From Spirochaeta cellobiosiphila DSM 17781 (GTDB lineage: Bacteria > Spirochaetota > Spirochaetia > DSM-17781), in assembly GCF_000426705.1 (NCBI RefSeq), contig NZ_KE384557.1, positions 261,758-325,757 of the forward strand: 64,000 nt of DNA. The letters run 5' to 3'. Below the pieces are notes generated by a model. The model searched no databases and had not been told where the DNA came from. It was given only the letters and a program-made list of their open reading frames with translations. The position numbers and the translations under genes are program-made. Positions within the stretch are counted from its first letter, which is position 1. Each line of letters starts with the position of its first letter. This document shows positions 8,870 to 17,956 of the stretch, one piece after another.

Positions 8870-11582
8870 GGAATCGTAATTCGAGAAATAAACGAAGATG
8901 TTCAATCTCTTCATGTAACTTCTTCCACTGCTTTTTATGGGGTAGTTGTCCTTTTTTGAGAAGATGTTCTATTTCTTTGGCTATAGCACTCAAAGGCTGT
9001 GCCATAAGGTTTAATGCTCCTCCTTTGATGGAATGAATCTCCCTATGGGCTGTGACAAGATCATTAGCTTCTATAAGAGAAGGAATTTTATCCAATTGCT
9101 TTTGAGCTGTATAGACGAAAGAAAAGAGCATCTCTTTAACAACTTCACTGTCTCCATCAAATTCTTGAATGAGCTCCTCTAGGGGTAAGGGAGAACTTCC
9201 CTTATCCAAGATCTCCACTTCTTGTCTATTGACTTGGAATTGAGAAGATTTTTCCTTTACTAGATGCATAACCACAGTGGTAATAAGCTTTTCCTTTCTT
9301 AAAGGTTTAGTGATCACGTCATTCATCCCTTGTTTATGGAAACGTTCTATATCTTGAGGATAAGCATCCGCTGTCAATGCTATGACCGGTAGTGAGAGCC
9401 ATAGGGGATTATTACGTATTATCTCCGTCGTCTGTAGTCCGTCCATTACAGGCATATGAATGTCCATAAGAATGAGGTCATATTGAGTTTGTTTCATCAT
9501 ATCTAAAGCTTTCTGACCGTTATCTGCGAAGTCACAGATAAGACCTATTGTTTTTAAATGGAGGTAGACAACCTCTCTATTTGGCTCATAATCTTCTACA
9601 ACAAGGATTTTCCTTCCCTTCACTTGATCTATAAGAGACAATATTTCCACCTCTTGAACCAAATCTTCTGTGGTAGGAGTACCCTTTTCCATACAGATAC
9701 TGAAATGAATGTTAGTTCCTTGTTTGAGTTTACTAGTAAGGGATATATCACCGTTCATGAGTTCGATAAGCTGTTTGGCTAAACTCATCCCTAAACCAGA
9801 TCCACCAAATTGCCTGGTTGTACTGGAATCTGCTTGCACAAAGCTATTAAAAATGTCCTCTTGACGGTCCTCGGGTATACCAATCCCTGTATCGGATAGG
9901 GTAAAACTGAGCCGGTAAACCTCAGCCTTTACCTCCAGGCCTATGGATACAGCTATATGACCTTCATTTGTGAATTTGATGGCATTACCCACAAGATTAT
10001 TAAGAATCTGTTTGATCCTTAAACTATCCCCATTTAGCCATAGCTCTTCATCTAGGGCATCTCGATAGTAGAAATTCAGCCCTTTCTTTCGAGCTCTTTC
10101 CCCAAGGTTCATGGCTAAATAGTTATGTACATCCTTCCATTGGAAGGAGTGGATATCCAAATCCATCATCCCCGCTTCGACCTTACTAATATCCAGTAAT
10201 TCATTGATCATATTTCTAAGGTTTTCTGATTCTTTGATTGTCAGTTCCACATACTTTTTATCTTCACCCAAGGGGACATCATTGAGAAGATGCTCTGAGA
10301 ACCCTATGATTCCGTTAAGGGGCGTCCGCATTTCATGACTCATATTTGCGAGAAATTGTCCCTTAGCTTTATCTGCCTGTTTTAGTTTTGTATTAGCTTC
10401 ATACAATTGAGCTGTTCTTTGTTTTACCTGGTCTTCAATGCTCTTTGAGTACTGTTCCAGATCTTTACGCATCTTTTCTGTATTTGTTGCCAGGGACAAA
10501 AAGATGGTAAAGTCAAAGACGAATAGACCCAAACCTTGTAACCAGAATGGAGGATTAAATTCTCCCACATAGGCTACAATATCATGGGTTGATGCCAGTA
10601 TTCCTATAATGGTTCCTACTAATAAAGGGGCTGTATTGGGTACGCCTTTCTTAAAGGAATTAATGATAAATCCCAGAATAACTATTATAAGAATCTGGGT
10701 TGGGATAAAGACTAAGCTTAATCCTTTTGTTGCCTGCATGTAAGTCATGGGAGTAAAGATATAAACCAGCGCCATTCCCAGAAATAATGTCGATACGATC
10801 CGCTTTATGATAGGACGCTCTTTGATGGGAAGATAAAGTCTAAAAAACATATAGAGAAAATAACTTCCCAGTATAACACCAAGCTTACCTATTTTGTAGT
10901 TAAAGACAAAACCAAAGGGCCCGGCAAATACTGCTAATCTGTGGAAATATATCCCTATCAGTAGATTATAGAGACCAAAGTAAAGCTGCTTTTTATCACT
11001 TCTGTTATAGGCAAATTGAAAAAGGTATATGAAGGCAATCATAAAACTAATAGCTGCTAAATAGACAAAGAAATCACAATTAAAAAAGTCATACAGGTAT
11101 TTCTGACGTCTTGCTGATACTGTTCTTGCTAAACGTACGTTTTTAAAATCAGCTTTCTCAGAGTCTATGTAACCTTGTATCATTAATTCATTGCTTTTTG
11201 TCTCATACAAAAGCTGATTAGGCAGATCTATGATTACACTGGAAGAGAGAGCCAGTATAAAATTAGGAGGAAATTCTCCTGCTGATCCAATCTGAATTCC
11301 ATTTAGGTAATACTTAGCGGCTATATTGGGAGGATCAAAGATAAGGGTTGTGAAGTTATTATCCTCAACCACATCTGTTGAGAACCTGGTTCTTAAGGTA
11401 AAAAAGCCCCCATCAGGACCAACATTCAGCTTTTCCCCAGGGGTGACACTGGACCATATGTCATTGGTTGTATAGGACCAATCATTAAGGTAAAGTCCTT
11501 TTTTTTTCTGAAAAAGTGAGCAGGATTCCAATAATAAAAGTGATATTATTATAAGGCTAAATATTTTAATGATCTTCACCAT
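8853..11582 (-). CDS. Hybrid sensor histidine kinase with 7TM sensor, receiver and HPt domains
   Basis: A 909-residue four-step phosphorelay in one chain. Order: a lipoprotein-type signal (LLLLESC, Cys about 21), a periplasmic jelly-roll-like sensor (about 30-160), seven membrane helices (about 170-375, 7TMR-DISM layout), a coiled coil (SIEDQVKQRTAQLYEANTKLKQ), HisKA with the phospho-His in FLANMSHEMRTP (about 411), HATPase (N box, DTGIGIP, GGSGLGMSLA), a receiver (VVEDYEPN, phospho-Asp in LILMDIHMP near 703, ITKPL) and an HPt domain (IHSIKGGALNL near 850). Phosphate should pass His-Asp-His to an unlinked regulator. Spirochaetes carry many 7TMR-DISM kinases for carbohydrate sensing; the ligand here is unknown. 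Confidence 0.93.
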   Translation of the reverse strand: MVKIIKIFSLIIISLLLLESCSLFQKKKGLYLNDWSYTTNDIWSSVTPGEKLNVGPDGGFFTLRTRFSTDVVEDNNFTTLIFDPPNIAAKYYLNGIQIGSAGEFPPNFILALSSSVIIDLPNQLLYETKSNELMIQGYIDSEKADFKNVRLARTVSARRQKYLYDFFNCDFFVYLAAISFMIAFIYLFQFAYNRSDKKQLYFGLYNLLIGIYFHRLAVFAGPFGFVFNYKIGKLGVILGSYFLYMFFRLYLPIKERPIIKRIVSTLFLGMALVYIFTPMTYMQATKGLSLVFIPTQILIIVILGFIINSFKKGVPNTAPLLVGTIIGILASTHDIVAYVGEFNPPFWLQGLGLFVFDFTIFLSLATNTEKMRKDLEQYSKSIEDQVKQRTAQLYEANTKLKQADKAKGQFLANMSHEMRTPLNGIIGFSEHLLNDVPLGEDKKYVELTIKESENLRNMINELLDISKVEAGMMDLDIHSFQWKDVHNYLAMNLGERARKKGLNFYYRDALDEELWLNGDSLRIKQILNNLVGNAIKFTNEGHIAVSIGLEVKAEVYRLSFTLSDTGIGIPEDRQEDIFNSFVQADSSTTRQFGGSGLGMSLAKQLIELMNGDISLTSKLKQGTNIHFSICMEKGTPTTEDLVQEVEILSLIDQVKGRKILVVEDYEPNREVVYLHLKTIGLICDFADNGQKALDMMKQTQYDLILMDIHMPVMDGLQTTEIIRNNPLWLSLPVIALTADAYPQDIERFHKQGMNDVITKPLRKEKLITTVVMHLVKEKSSQFQVNRQEVEILDKGSSPLPLEELIQEFDGDSEVVKEMLFSFVYTAQKQLDKIPSLIEANDLVTAHREIHSIKGGALNLMAQPLSAIAKEIEHLLKKGQLPHKKQWKKLHEEIEHLRLFLELRFPNSLE

Positions 11583-11626
11583 TCTAGTCTAACAGCACCT
11601 TTCAGGAAAAACTAGTCTTTCTAAAC

Positions 11627-11655
11627 TTGACAAAAAGAATACCATAAATTATCCT
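11627..11655 (+). promoter_or_regulatory. Promoter for cysK-sulfhydrylase operon
   Basis: TTGACA (11627-11632), a 17-nt spacer and TATCCT (11650-11655) give a good housekeeping promoter about 40 nt before the cysK start. The ribosome-binding site is the AGGAG just before the ATG at 11701. Confidence 0.6.
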
Positions 11656-11700
11656 AATCCAGGTAATGTTGATCAGGAAACTGTAGATTTAGGAGAGCAT

Positions 11701-12624
11701 ATGGCATATTATGAAAGTATAACCCAATTAGTTGGAAACACTCCCTTAGTAAAACTAAATAGGTTAACTAAGGATGTAGATGCGGATATTTTACTAAAAT
11801 TAGAATCTTTTAATCCCATGAGTAGTGTGAAGGATCGTATCGGTTTAGCAATGATAGAGGATGCAGAATCCAAAGTTTTGTTAAAGCCCCATTCGGTTAT
11901 CGTTGAAGCAACAAGTGGTAATACTGGTATTGCTCTGGCTTTCGTAGGTGCTGCAAAAGGTTATCAAGTAATCTTGACCATGCCGGATACCATGAGTATG
12001 GAAAGAAGAAAACTTCTCAAAGCCTTAGGGGCTCGCCTGGAATTAACACCAGGTAGTGGCGGAATGAAGGCTGCTGTAGAAAAAGCGAACGAATTAGTTG
12101 CTACTTTACCTAATGCATATATGCCTAGTCAATTCGATAATCCTGCTAATCCCACAGCACATTACAATACGACAGCTGAAGAAATCCTTTCAGATACAAA
12201 TGGTAAAGTGGATATTTTGGTTGCTGGTGTTGGAACTGGAGGTACCCTATCAGGTATTGGTCGTAAACTCAGAGAAAAGAATCCAGATGTAAAGATTATT
12301 GCAGTAGAACCTATTGAATCACCTGTTATATCAGGAGGTGATCCCGGGGCTCATAAAATACAGGGAATAGGAGCAGGCTTTATTCCTAAAAACTTAGATC
12401 TCGACTTGCTTGATGAGATCATCAAAGTAAACAGTGCAGATGCCGGATCAGTAAGTAGAAGACTGGCTAAAGAAGAAGGTATTCTGGTTGGTATATCCGC
12501 TGGAGGTAATGCTTGGGCTGCCCTTGAATTGGCCAAAAGACCAGAGAACAAGGGTAAAACCATAGTCACCATTGGTTGTGACTCAGGGGAAAGATATTTA
12601 AGTACTTGGCTATTTGATGAATAA
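11701..12624 (+). CDS. cysK: Cysteine synthase A (O-acetylserine sulfhydrylase)
   Basis: A 307-residue PLP enzyme that makes cysteine from O-acetylserine and sulfide. Family motifs are complete: the PLP lysine in [11 protein letters not shown] (about 45), the substrate loop [11 protein letters not shown] (about 67-77), the phosphate-binding loop [10 protein letters not shown] (about 175), and a closing SxGxA-type segment ([12 protein letters not shown]). The C-terminal [12 protein letters not shown] is typical of CysK rather than cystathionine beta-synthase. It is followed 20 nt later by the sulfhydrylase gene, so sulfide is probably shared between cysteine and homocysteine synthesis. Confidence 0.96.
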   Translation: MAYYESITQLVGNTPLVKLNRLTKDVDADILLKLESFNPMSSVKDRIGLAMIEDAESKVLLKPHSVIVEATSGNTGIALAFVGAAKGYQVILTMPDTMSMERRKLLKALGARLELTPGSGGMKAAVEKANELVATLPNAYMPSQFDNPANPTAHYNTTAEEILSDTNGKVDILVAGVGTGGTLSGIGRKLREKNPDVKIIAVEPIESPVISGGDPGAHKIQGIGAGFIPKNLDLDLLDEIIKVNSADAGSVSRRLAKEEGILVGISAGGNAWAALELAKRPENKGKTIVTIGCDSGERYLSTWLFDE

Positions 12625-12644
12625 CATTATTAGGGAGAAACATT

Positions 12645-13928
12645 ATGTCAGATTATAAGTTTGAAACATTAGCCCTCCATGCTGGGCAAAATCGTCAGGA
12701 ATCAGAACGTTCTAGAGCCGTTCCTATTTATAGAACAACTAGTTATTTATTCAAAGATACCACTCAAGCAGCAAACTTGTTTGGACTAAAAGAATTGGGA
12801 AGTATCTACACACGTTTACAGAACCCAACCCAGAATATACTGGAAGAACGAGTTGCTGCCTTAGAAGGAGGGGCTGCTGCTTTAGCTGTTGCCTCTGGTA
12901 CATCAGCGATATTTTATTCCATTATCAACCTCGCAAAGAATGGTGATGAGATCGTAGCAGCCAACAACCTCTATGGAGGAACATTTTCTATGTTCCATGA
13001 CATTCTTCCTAATTATGGTATTACTGTTCGCTTTGTTGATCCTAATAACCTGGAACAACTGGAAGCCTCCATCAATGATAAGACAAGAGCTGTTTATGGA
13101 GAAACTATCGGGAACCCGGCACTAGAGGTTCTTGATGTCAAAGCAGTGGCTGATGTAGCACATAAGCATGGATTACCTTTGATTGTTGACTCTACATTTA
13201 CCACTCCTTACTTATTAAGACCTATCGAATACGGTGCTGATGTTGTTGTTCACTCCCTTACAAAATGGATCGGAGGACATGGTACCTCTATTGGTGGTAT
13301 CGTTGTAGATTCTGGTAAGTTTGATTGGAAACAAGATCGTTTTGACTTATTCAATAAACCTGATTCTGGATACCATGGTTTAAAGTTTGCCCATGATCTA
13401 CCTGAACCATTAGCTCCTATTGCCTATGCCTTGCGTATGAGATTAATTCCTTTACGTAATCTTGGGGCTGCTATTAGTCCTGACCATGCCTGGGCCTTCC
13501 TGCAAGGTTTAGAGACTCTTCACCTTCGAATGGAAAGACATTCTGAAAACGGACTAAAAGTGGCCAAGTATTTGAAGAACCATCCTCAAGTAGAATGGGT
13601 ACGTTATCCTGGATTAGAAGATGATCCTTCCCATGCCATTGCATCCAAATACCTTAAGAAAGGTTTTGGTGGAATGGTTGTCTTTGGAATCAAAGGGGGC
13701 GCTGAAGCGGGTGCTAAATTCATTAATAGTCTGGAATTATTCAGTCATGTAGCTAATGTGGGAGATGCTAAATCCTTAGCTATTCACCCTGCTAGTACGA
13801 CCCATTCTCAGTTATCTGAAGAGGATCTTACTTCTGGTGGAATTACTCCTAATTTGGTTCGTCTAAGTATTGGTTTGGAACATATCGATGATATTGTGGC
13901 AGATATAGAACAGGCTTTTAAAGCTTAA
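12645..13928 (+). CDS. metY: O-acetylhomoserine sulfhydrylase
   Basis: A 427-residue PLP enzyme of the Cys/Met metabolism family. Visible are the N-terminal ETLALHAGQ, Tyr-containing YTRLQNPTQNILEERVAALEGG, the PLP-binding aspartate segment PLIVDSTFTTPY, and the PLP lysine in VVHSLTKWIGGHG (about 207). The long insertion with FNKPDSGYHGLKFA and the length of 427 aa favour O-acetylhomoserine (thiol) lyase, which makes homocysteine directly from sulfide, over cystathionine gamma-synthase (about 385 aa). It forms an operon with cysK. Its product is the substrate of MetE encoded at 22.4-24.6 kb. Confidence 0.93.
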   Translation: MSDYKFETLALHAGQNRQESERSRAVPIYRTTSYLFKDTTQAANLFGLKELGSIYTRLQNPTQNILEERVAALEGGAAALAVASGTSAIFYSIINLAKNGDEIVAANNLYGGTFSMFHDILPNYGITVRFVDPNNLEQLEASINDKTRAVYGETIGNPALEVLDVKAVADVAHKHGLPLIVDSTFTTPYLLRPIEYGADVVVHSLTKWIGGHGTSIGGIVVDSGKFDWKQDRFDLFNKPDSGYHGLKFAHDLPEPLAPIAYALRMRLIPLRNLGAAISPDHAWAFLQGLETLHLRMERHSENGLKVAKYLKNHPQVEWVRYPGLEDDPSHAIASKYLKKGFGGMVVFGIKGGAEAGAKFINSLELFSHVANVGDAKSLAIHPASTTHSQLSEEDLTSGGITPNLVRLSIGLEHIDDIVADIEQAFKA

Positions 13929-13948
13929 TTTTTCTATTACAAAAACAG

Positions 13949-13974
13949 GGCTGCTTTGTTAAGCGGCCTTTTTT
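13949..13974 (+). terminator. Rho-independent terminator after the sulfhydrylase gene
   Basis: GGCTGCTT, a four-base loop and AAGCGGCC (one G-U pair) are followed by six T. It lies 20 nt after the stop codon. Confidence 0.85.
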
Positions 13975-14242
13975 ATATTTGTTTCGTTATTCTAGCTTAG
14001 TAAGAATAATAGAAATACGAGATAAAGCATTCTTTGATAAAATGAACTTTCAATATAGGCTTACTTATTCTAGGGTTATCCATAAGATTTCCCCTAAAAT
14101 GATGATCTCTGGTGAAAATATTTCATACTAGTGCAATCAGGAAGGCTTAGAGTATATTAGAGTCTTTTACGGCCTGTAATACCATGGAGTATCCTGTTTT
14201 AAAGTAGGACACAATGTAAGATGGATGATGGTATCCTCAATA
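13975..14242. other. Gene-free spacer
   Basis: This AT-rich stretch between the sulfhydrylase terminator and the convergent oxidoreductase gene holds no ORF with family signature. The only structure seen is a weak inverted repeat TTATTCT...AGAATAA near 13988-14010. Nothing else is recognised. Confidence 0.5.
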
Positions 14243-15175
14243 CTAAGGAACTATGACTAGCTTTCCCTTGGGGAAACCTGTCTGTTCCAGTTCAGCGAAA
14301 GCAGAAATTCCTTCATTAAGAGATACGATTCGACCGATTTTAGGGCGTATTTGCCCTTTCCTCATGGCCTCACTCAACCCATTCAAACATGACCTACTTG
14401 GTTTTCCAAAGACAATGTGATGATGAGAGGAAAATAAGCTTATCAACATTTTGGAAAGGGTAGGAACAATGTGAAGAGATTTTCCTTTTTTTACGAGCAT
14501 TGCTTTGCATTGTTTAAAGGATAAAGCACCAGCTGTATCAAAAACAATGTCAAAACACTTCCTATAGGGAGTCACTTGGAAGGATCGGTAATCTACTACT
14601 TCATCCACACCGAGGGCAAGAGCTTCTTCACGTCCAGAACCACTACAACTCCCTATGATTCTTGCTCCTTGTATTTTGGCAATTTGAACAGCAGAACGAC
14701 CAACACTTCCTAAACAACCATTAATAAAAATGGTATGATTTTTCGTTAATTTTGCCATGCCGATTAACGCACTCCATGCTGTTACGCTTACAAGACTCAA
14801 TGCTGCTGCCTCTTCAAAAGAGCGGGAAGCGGGTTTCATACCAACATAATCTTCTTTGGCTATTGTGTACTCTGCAAAGGTTCCGGCTTGCTTAATATCT
14901 GTGACACCAAAGACTTCATCCCCTACATTAATCTTCTTTACTGCTGGTCCAATTGCTTCAACAACTCCCGCAAAATCATGACCTAGTCCTCTGGGAAAGC
15001 TAAATCCTGAAATAGGTTTCATCTCCCCCCGACGGATCTTCCAATCCATAGGATTAACTGATGCTGCTTTAACTTTTACAAGAATATTCCCTTGTCCCAC
15101 TTTTGGTATTTTTACTTCATCAAGTTGAAGTTCCTCTAGTGAGCCATATTGAAAATATTGTATACGTTTCATCAT
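14243..15175 (-). CDS. Zinc-free MDR-family alcohol dehydrogenase / quinone oxidoreductase
   Basis: An about 310-residue medium-chain dehydrogenase/reductase. The GroES-like half contains KAASVNPMDWKIRRG and LGHDFAGVVEAIG, and the Rossmann half has INGCLGSVGRSAVQIAK in place of the usual GAxGGVG loop. The catalytic and structural zinc cysteines of true alcohol dehydrogenases are missing, which places it with NADPH quinone/enone reductases. I start it at the ATG at 15175, which overlaps the TGA of the upstream membrane-protein gene, so the two are translationally coupled. Both are divergent from a TetR regulator that probably controls them. The substrate is unknown. Confidence 0.87.
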   Translation of the reverse strand: MMKRIQYFQYGSLEELQLDEVKIPKVGQGNILVKVKAASVNPMDWKIRRGEMKPISGFSFPRGLGHDFAGVVEAIGPAVKKINVGDEVFGVTDIKQAGTFAEYTIAKEDYVGMKPASRSFEEAAALSLVSVTAWSALIGMAKLTKNHTIFINGCLGSVGRSAVQIAKIQGARIIGSCSGSGREEALALGVDEVVDYRSFQVTPYRKCFDIVFDTAGALSFKQCKAMLVKKGKSLHIVPTLSKMLISLFSSHHHIVFGKPSRSCLNGLSEAMRKGQIRPKIGRIVSLNEGISAFAELEQTGFPKGKLVIVP

Positions 15176-15537
15176 CCTAGTAATACCCAAACAAAAAAAG
15201 CTCCCATTATAGCTTCAGATATAACAGAAGTTAAGATACTTGCTTTTGCCTTTTTGCTTAGAAATTCAAAAAGTCCTAAACCAGAGAGCAAAAAGATCAT
15301 TACACTTAGGGCTAGGCAAACAGCAGTGCGGAGATCCGATGGTTCTGCTGTACGGCTTAGGAAAAATAGAAGTGCCAATCCGAAATAAATACCACCAATT
15401 CGCCTACACAGAACAAGGGCTCCCCTCGTCACATCAAAACCCCATTCTTTTAGGATTGAACTGCCTGCAAAAAGGAATCGAAGTCCTAGAACAGTAGCAG
15501 CGCATGTCATAATAATCGCTAAAATGTAAAAAGTCAT
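15172..15537 (-). CDS. Small four-helix membrane protein
   Basis: A 121-residue protein with four predicted membrane helices (about 4-22, 45-62, 70-90, 100-120) and the conserved-looking segment RRIGGIYFGLALLFFLSR. It resembles DUF4345-type small membrane proteins, but I cannot confirm the family. It is the first gene of a two-gene unit with the oxidoreductase and is preceded by GGAGAC. TetR-controlled pairs of a small membrane protein and a reductase often respond to toxic organic compounds; this is inference. Confidence 0.75.
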   Translation of the reverse strand: MTFYILAIIMTCAATVLGLRFLFAGSSILKEWGFDVTRGALVLCRRIGGIYFGLALLFFLSRTAEPSDLRTAVCLALSVMIFLLSGLGLFEFLSKKAKASILTSVISEAIMGAFFVWVLLG

Positions 15538-15558
15538 ATTGTCTCCTTTATATATTGT

Positions 15559-15617
15559 ATGTCAGTTGCTGACATCATAAAAGTATGATAAAGTTTAAGT
15601 CATGTCAATGACTGTCA
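15559..15617. promoter_or_regulatory. Divergent TetR-type operators (TGTCA repeats)
   Basis: The 96-bp intergenic region between the membrane-protein gene and the tetR-like gene holds a perfect palindrome ATGTCAG-TTG-CTGACAT (15559-15575). A second cluster of the same half-site follows: GTCAATGAC (15604-15612) overlapping TGACTGTCA (15609-15617). The shared TGTCA half-site fits binding by the adjacent TetR-family regulator to both promoters. No binding data exist. Confidence 0.6.
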
Positions 15618-15633
15618 TTAGGAATATGAGAAA

Positions 15634-16215
15634 ATGAGTAGATGGGAACCAGATGGAAAAGGCCGGCTGGCTCAAGCAGCATTAAAATTATACCAGGAAC
15701 AAGGTTATGAGCAGACGACTGTTACGGAAATAGCTGAAAGGGCAGGACTAACGGAGAGAACTTTTTTCCGTCATTTTCAAGATAAACGGGAAGTATTGTT
15801 TGGTCTTCAAGATGAACTTCTCAATATATGTTTGAAGGAGATAGACTTAGCTCCCAAAGAAATCACACCTATAGAACTGATTATGTTAGCACTTGAATCG
15901 CTAATACCATTTCTTCAAGAGCAGAATGAGATTATCAAACAGAGGCAGGTAGTGATAGCTGCAAATCCTCCACTCCAAGAGCGAGATTTGCTTAAACTTG
16001 AGAAATTCGCCTCTGCCCTGGCTGCTGCACTTATGGATCGAGGCTTAACTGCTTTAGTCGCAAATCTTGCGGCAAGTACAGGAATAATGATATTTAAATC
16101 CGCCTATAATCGTTGGATCTTTGAGGAAGAGGACACTGAATTATCAAAGCTAATCCAAGAGGCTTTTGATGAACTAAACTATATCCTTCTAAAGAAACAT
16201 ACTTCGTCCCATTAG
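15634..16215 (+). CDS. TetR-family transcriptional repressor
   Basis: A 193-residue TetR regulator. The N-terminal helix-turn-helix is clear: LAQAALKLYQEQGYEQTTVTEIAERAGLTERTFFRHFQDKREVLF, residues about 12-57. The C-terminal ligand-binding part is all helical, as in the family. It is transcribed away from the membrane-protein/oxidoreductase pair, and the TGTCA palindromes between them are probable operators. The inducer is unknown. ATG at 15634 has a weak upstream AGGAAT. Confidence 0.93.
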   Translation: MSRWEPDGKGRLAQAALKLYQEQGYEQTTVTEIAERAGLTERTFFRHFQDKREVLFGLQDELLNICLKEIDLAPKEITPIELIMLALESLIPFLQEQNEIIKQRQVVIAANPPLQERDLLKLEKFASALAAALMDRGLTALVANLAASTGIMIFKSAYNRWIFEEEDTELSKLIQEAFDELNYILLKKHTSSH

Positions 16216-16725
16216 TGATAAAGAGAGCAGTGCAACAACATCCTATTTTTCAGGCCTTATAAGCACTCCTTAAGTCTTGCCTCCATAATGCATATATACA
16301 ACTCTGACCTTCAGAACTTTAGGGATAGTACTCTTGAAGTAAGAAACTAAGATAATAGCCTTTATAGGTTTTCTCCTTCTCCCTGTTTTTCTTGAGACTT
16401 CTAAGAATGTGGAAACAGTCCTTAACATAAAGATTGATTGATATGGATGGATATAAAAAGAACATGATATCCTGATGATGAACTTTTTAGTTTTTCTTCT
16501 CTTTACTTTATTTAGTTGTACAACCAAGCTCTTCTTATAACCGTACGATAAATGATTTGGCTGAATTCAGGTGAGAGCTTAAGAGTCAGACACATATTTA
16601 CCAGCCTCAAAGAATGTATCTGAAGAGAACAGATATATAATTTAAGTATATCATCCAATACACCTAAAGCCAGTGATCATTTATCTCCTTCGTTTAGCTT
16701 GGCTATTTTTCCTTGAGACAAAGAA
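16216..16725. other. AT-rich region without a supported gene
   Basis: A 510-nt stretch after tetR. The only long frame is an 85-codon one on the minus strand (16270-16527), which is very basic, has no ribosome-binding site and matches no family I know. I see no tRNA, terminator with a T-run or repeat. It may be decayed coding sequence. Confidence 0.4.
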
Positions 16726-16911
16726 ATGACTAACATAGAGGAGGCAATAAAGAATTTAAATTCTCAAATATTGAGTCCTGATAATATTAATTATAGAAAA
16801 GTAAAGGTAATAGGCGATATCAAAAATCTACCAGCTTTTGAGGAGTTTTTATCTGAGTTCGAAGGCTCTAAGAATTACTCATTAATTTTTATGCAGGATG
16901 ACGATTCCTAG
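16726..16911 (+). CDS. Possible small protein, 61 aa
   Basis: A short frame (MTNIEEAIKNLNSQILS...) with an amino-acid composition like a real acidic cytosolic protein: regular hydrophobic spacing and DIKNLPAFEEFLSEFEGS. The ribosome-binding site is weak (GAGACAAAG). It is followed 8 nt later by a second small frame with its own AGGA. No family recognised; it could be the remnant of a larger gene. Confidence 0.35.
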   Translation: MTNIEEAIKNLNSQILSPDNINYRKVKVIGDIKNLPAFEEFLSEFEGSKNYSLIFMQDDDS

Positions 16912-16919
16912 GATGTCTT

Positions 16920-17072
16920 ATGAGACTTTATTCCTACAATTACTTTATTCGCCTCAAGGATGGTCCTGATATTAAAATTTCGACTCAAGTTCAAGTAGGT
17001 CTCCCTCTAGAAATAAAGGATCAAGAAACAGGAGGTAAAGGAGTATTACGATCGTACAATAAAATTAAATGA
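16920..17072 (+). CDS. Possible small protein, 50 aa
   Basis: A small frame starting at the ATG at 16920 (MRLYSYNYFIRLKDGPDIKI...), with AGGA at 16910-16913 as a suitable ribosome-binding site. The N-terminal half alternates as a beta strand pair would and the end is basic. It sits just after another small frame, which suggests a two-cistron unit or pieces of one decayed gene. No family recognised. Confidence 0.3.
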   Translation: MRLYSYNYFIRLKDGPDIKISTQVQVGLPLEIKDQETGGKGVLRSYNKIK

Positions 17073-17229
17073 TTCAGGAATTCTGACTATGCAAGACAAG
17101 AACTGGACAAGCTGATGTAGTTCAAATAAGATATATCACTAATTTGTTAATATTAAAAAATATGGATTAAAGTAAATTAAATTACTATAATACCTCCGAA
17201 TTAAATTATAAAACAAAAAGGATGTTTAA

Positions 17230-17736
17230 ATGAAGAGAATCTTAATTTCTTTATTCTTGGTGTCACTATCTGTGACTGCTTTTACACAAGAAGCAACTAA
17301 TGAAACTTCAGTCCCATTGGAAAAAATCGAAAGACAAGGTTTTGGTTATGTTCAGGGAGATACAAAAATTAAAACTTGGGGGCAGATTAGAGATATCTAC
17401 AAAGCTGATGGTGTAGACACAGCTGTAAAAAAACTTAATGCAAGTCAGTTCAAAATATATTTTTCCTTTGTACCTGCAATTGCTGGAGGATTAATTATCT
17501 CTGTGCCATTACTTCAACTTATAAACAATGAAGATCCCAATCTCCTTTTTGCTGGCGTAGGAATTGGTAGTTTTGCAGGGGCTCTCTTTTTAACTATTAG
17601 CGGTCAACACGACAGAGATGAATCCATCAGAATATATAATGAATATGTTGATAAGAAGAATAGTGAAGTAGCTATAAACTGGGCTCCCATTGTCACTCCC
17701 AACAAAGTAGGATTGTTGGTCTCCTTTAGCTATTAA
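17230..17736 (+). CDS. Hypothetical exported membrane protein
   Basis: A 168-residue protein with an N-terminal signal peptide (MKRILISLFLVSLSVTAFTQ) and two adjacent hydrophobic stretches (IYFSFVPAIAGGLIISVPLL and LLFAGVGIGSFAGALFLTI, about 77-125). The last ten residues (KVGLLVSFSY) end in an aromatic residue, as many outer-membrane proteins do, but the rest is not a beta barrel. A ribosome-binding site AAAGGATG is close to the ATG. It stands alone between gene-poor DNA and the tro operon. Function unknown. Confidence 0.65.
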   Translation: MKRILISLFLVSLSVTAFTQEATNETSVPLEKIERQGFGYVQGDTKIKTWGQIRDIYKADGVDTAVKKLNASQFKIYFSFVPAIAGGLIISVPLLQLINNEDPNLLFAGVGIGSFAGALFLTISGQHDRDESIRIYNEYVDKKNSEVAINWAPIVTPNKVGLLVSFSY

Positions 17737-17956
17737 AAGAAATATTTTTGTGGAGTCAGTTTATTTGGCTCCGCAAGCTGAATAAAGATAAACTAATAAT
17801 TAACTAGTCACATTAATACCTTTTTTATAACACTATACTAAGAAAATAGCATCTCTATATTTGTTGTATAAAGGATATACGATTCCATTGCTATTCACTG
17901 TTTTTGTATGTCAAATAAATCTTCATTCCCATCATCCATTAAAGATATGATAATAC

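Noticed and set aside
11583-11700. Possible SAM or T-box riboswitch before cysK
   Set aside because: Only about 45 nt lie between the likely promoter and the start codon and no riboswitch core is present.
16270-16527. 85-codon frame on the minus strand
   Set aside because: No ribosome-binding site, strongly basic composition and no family resemblance; it is probably chance.
17749-17790. Hairpin GGAGTC...GGCTCC after the exported orphan as a terminator
   Set aside because: The stem is only six pairs with one G-U and no T-run follows.
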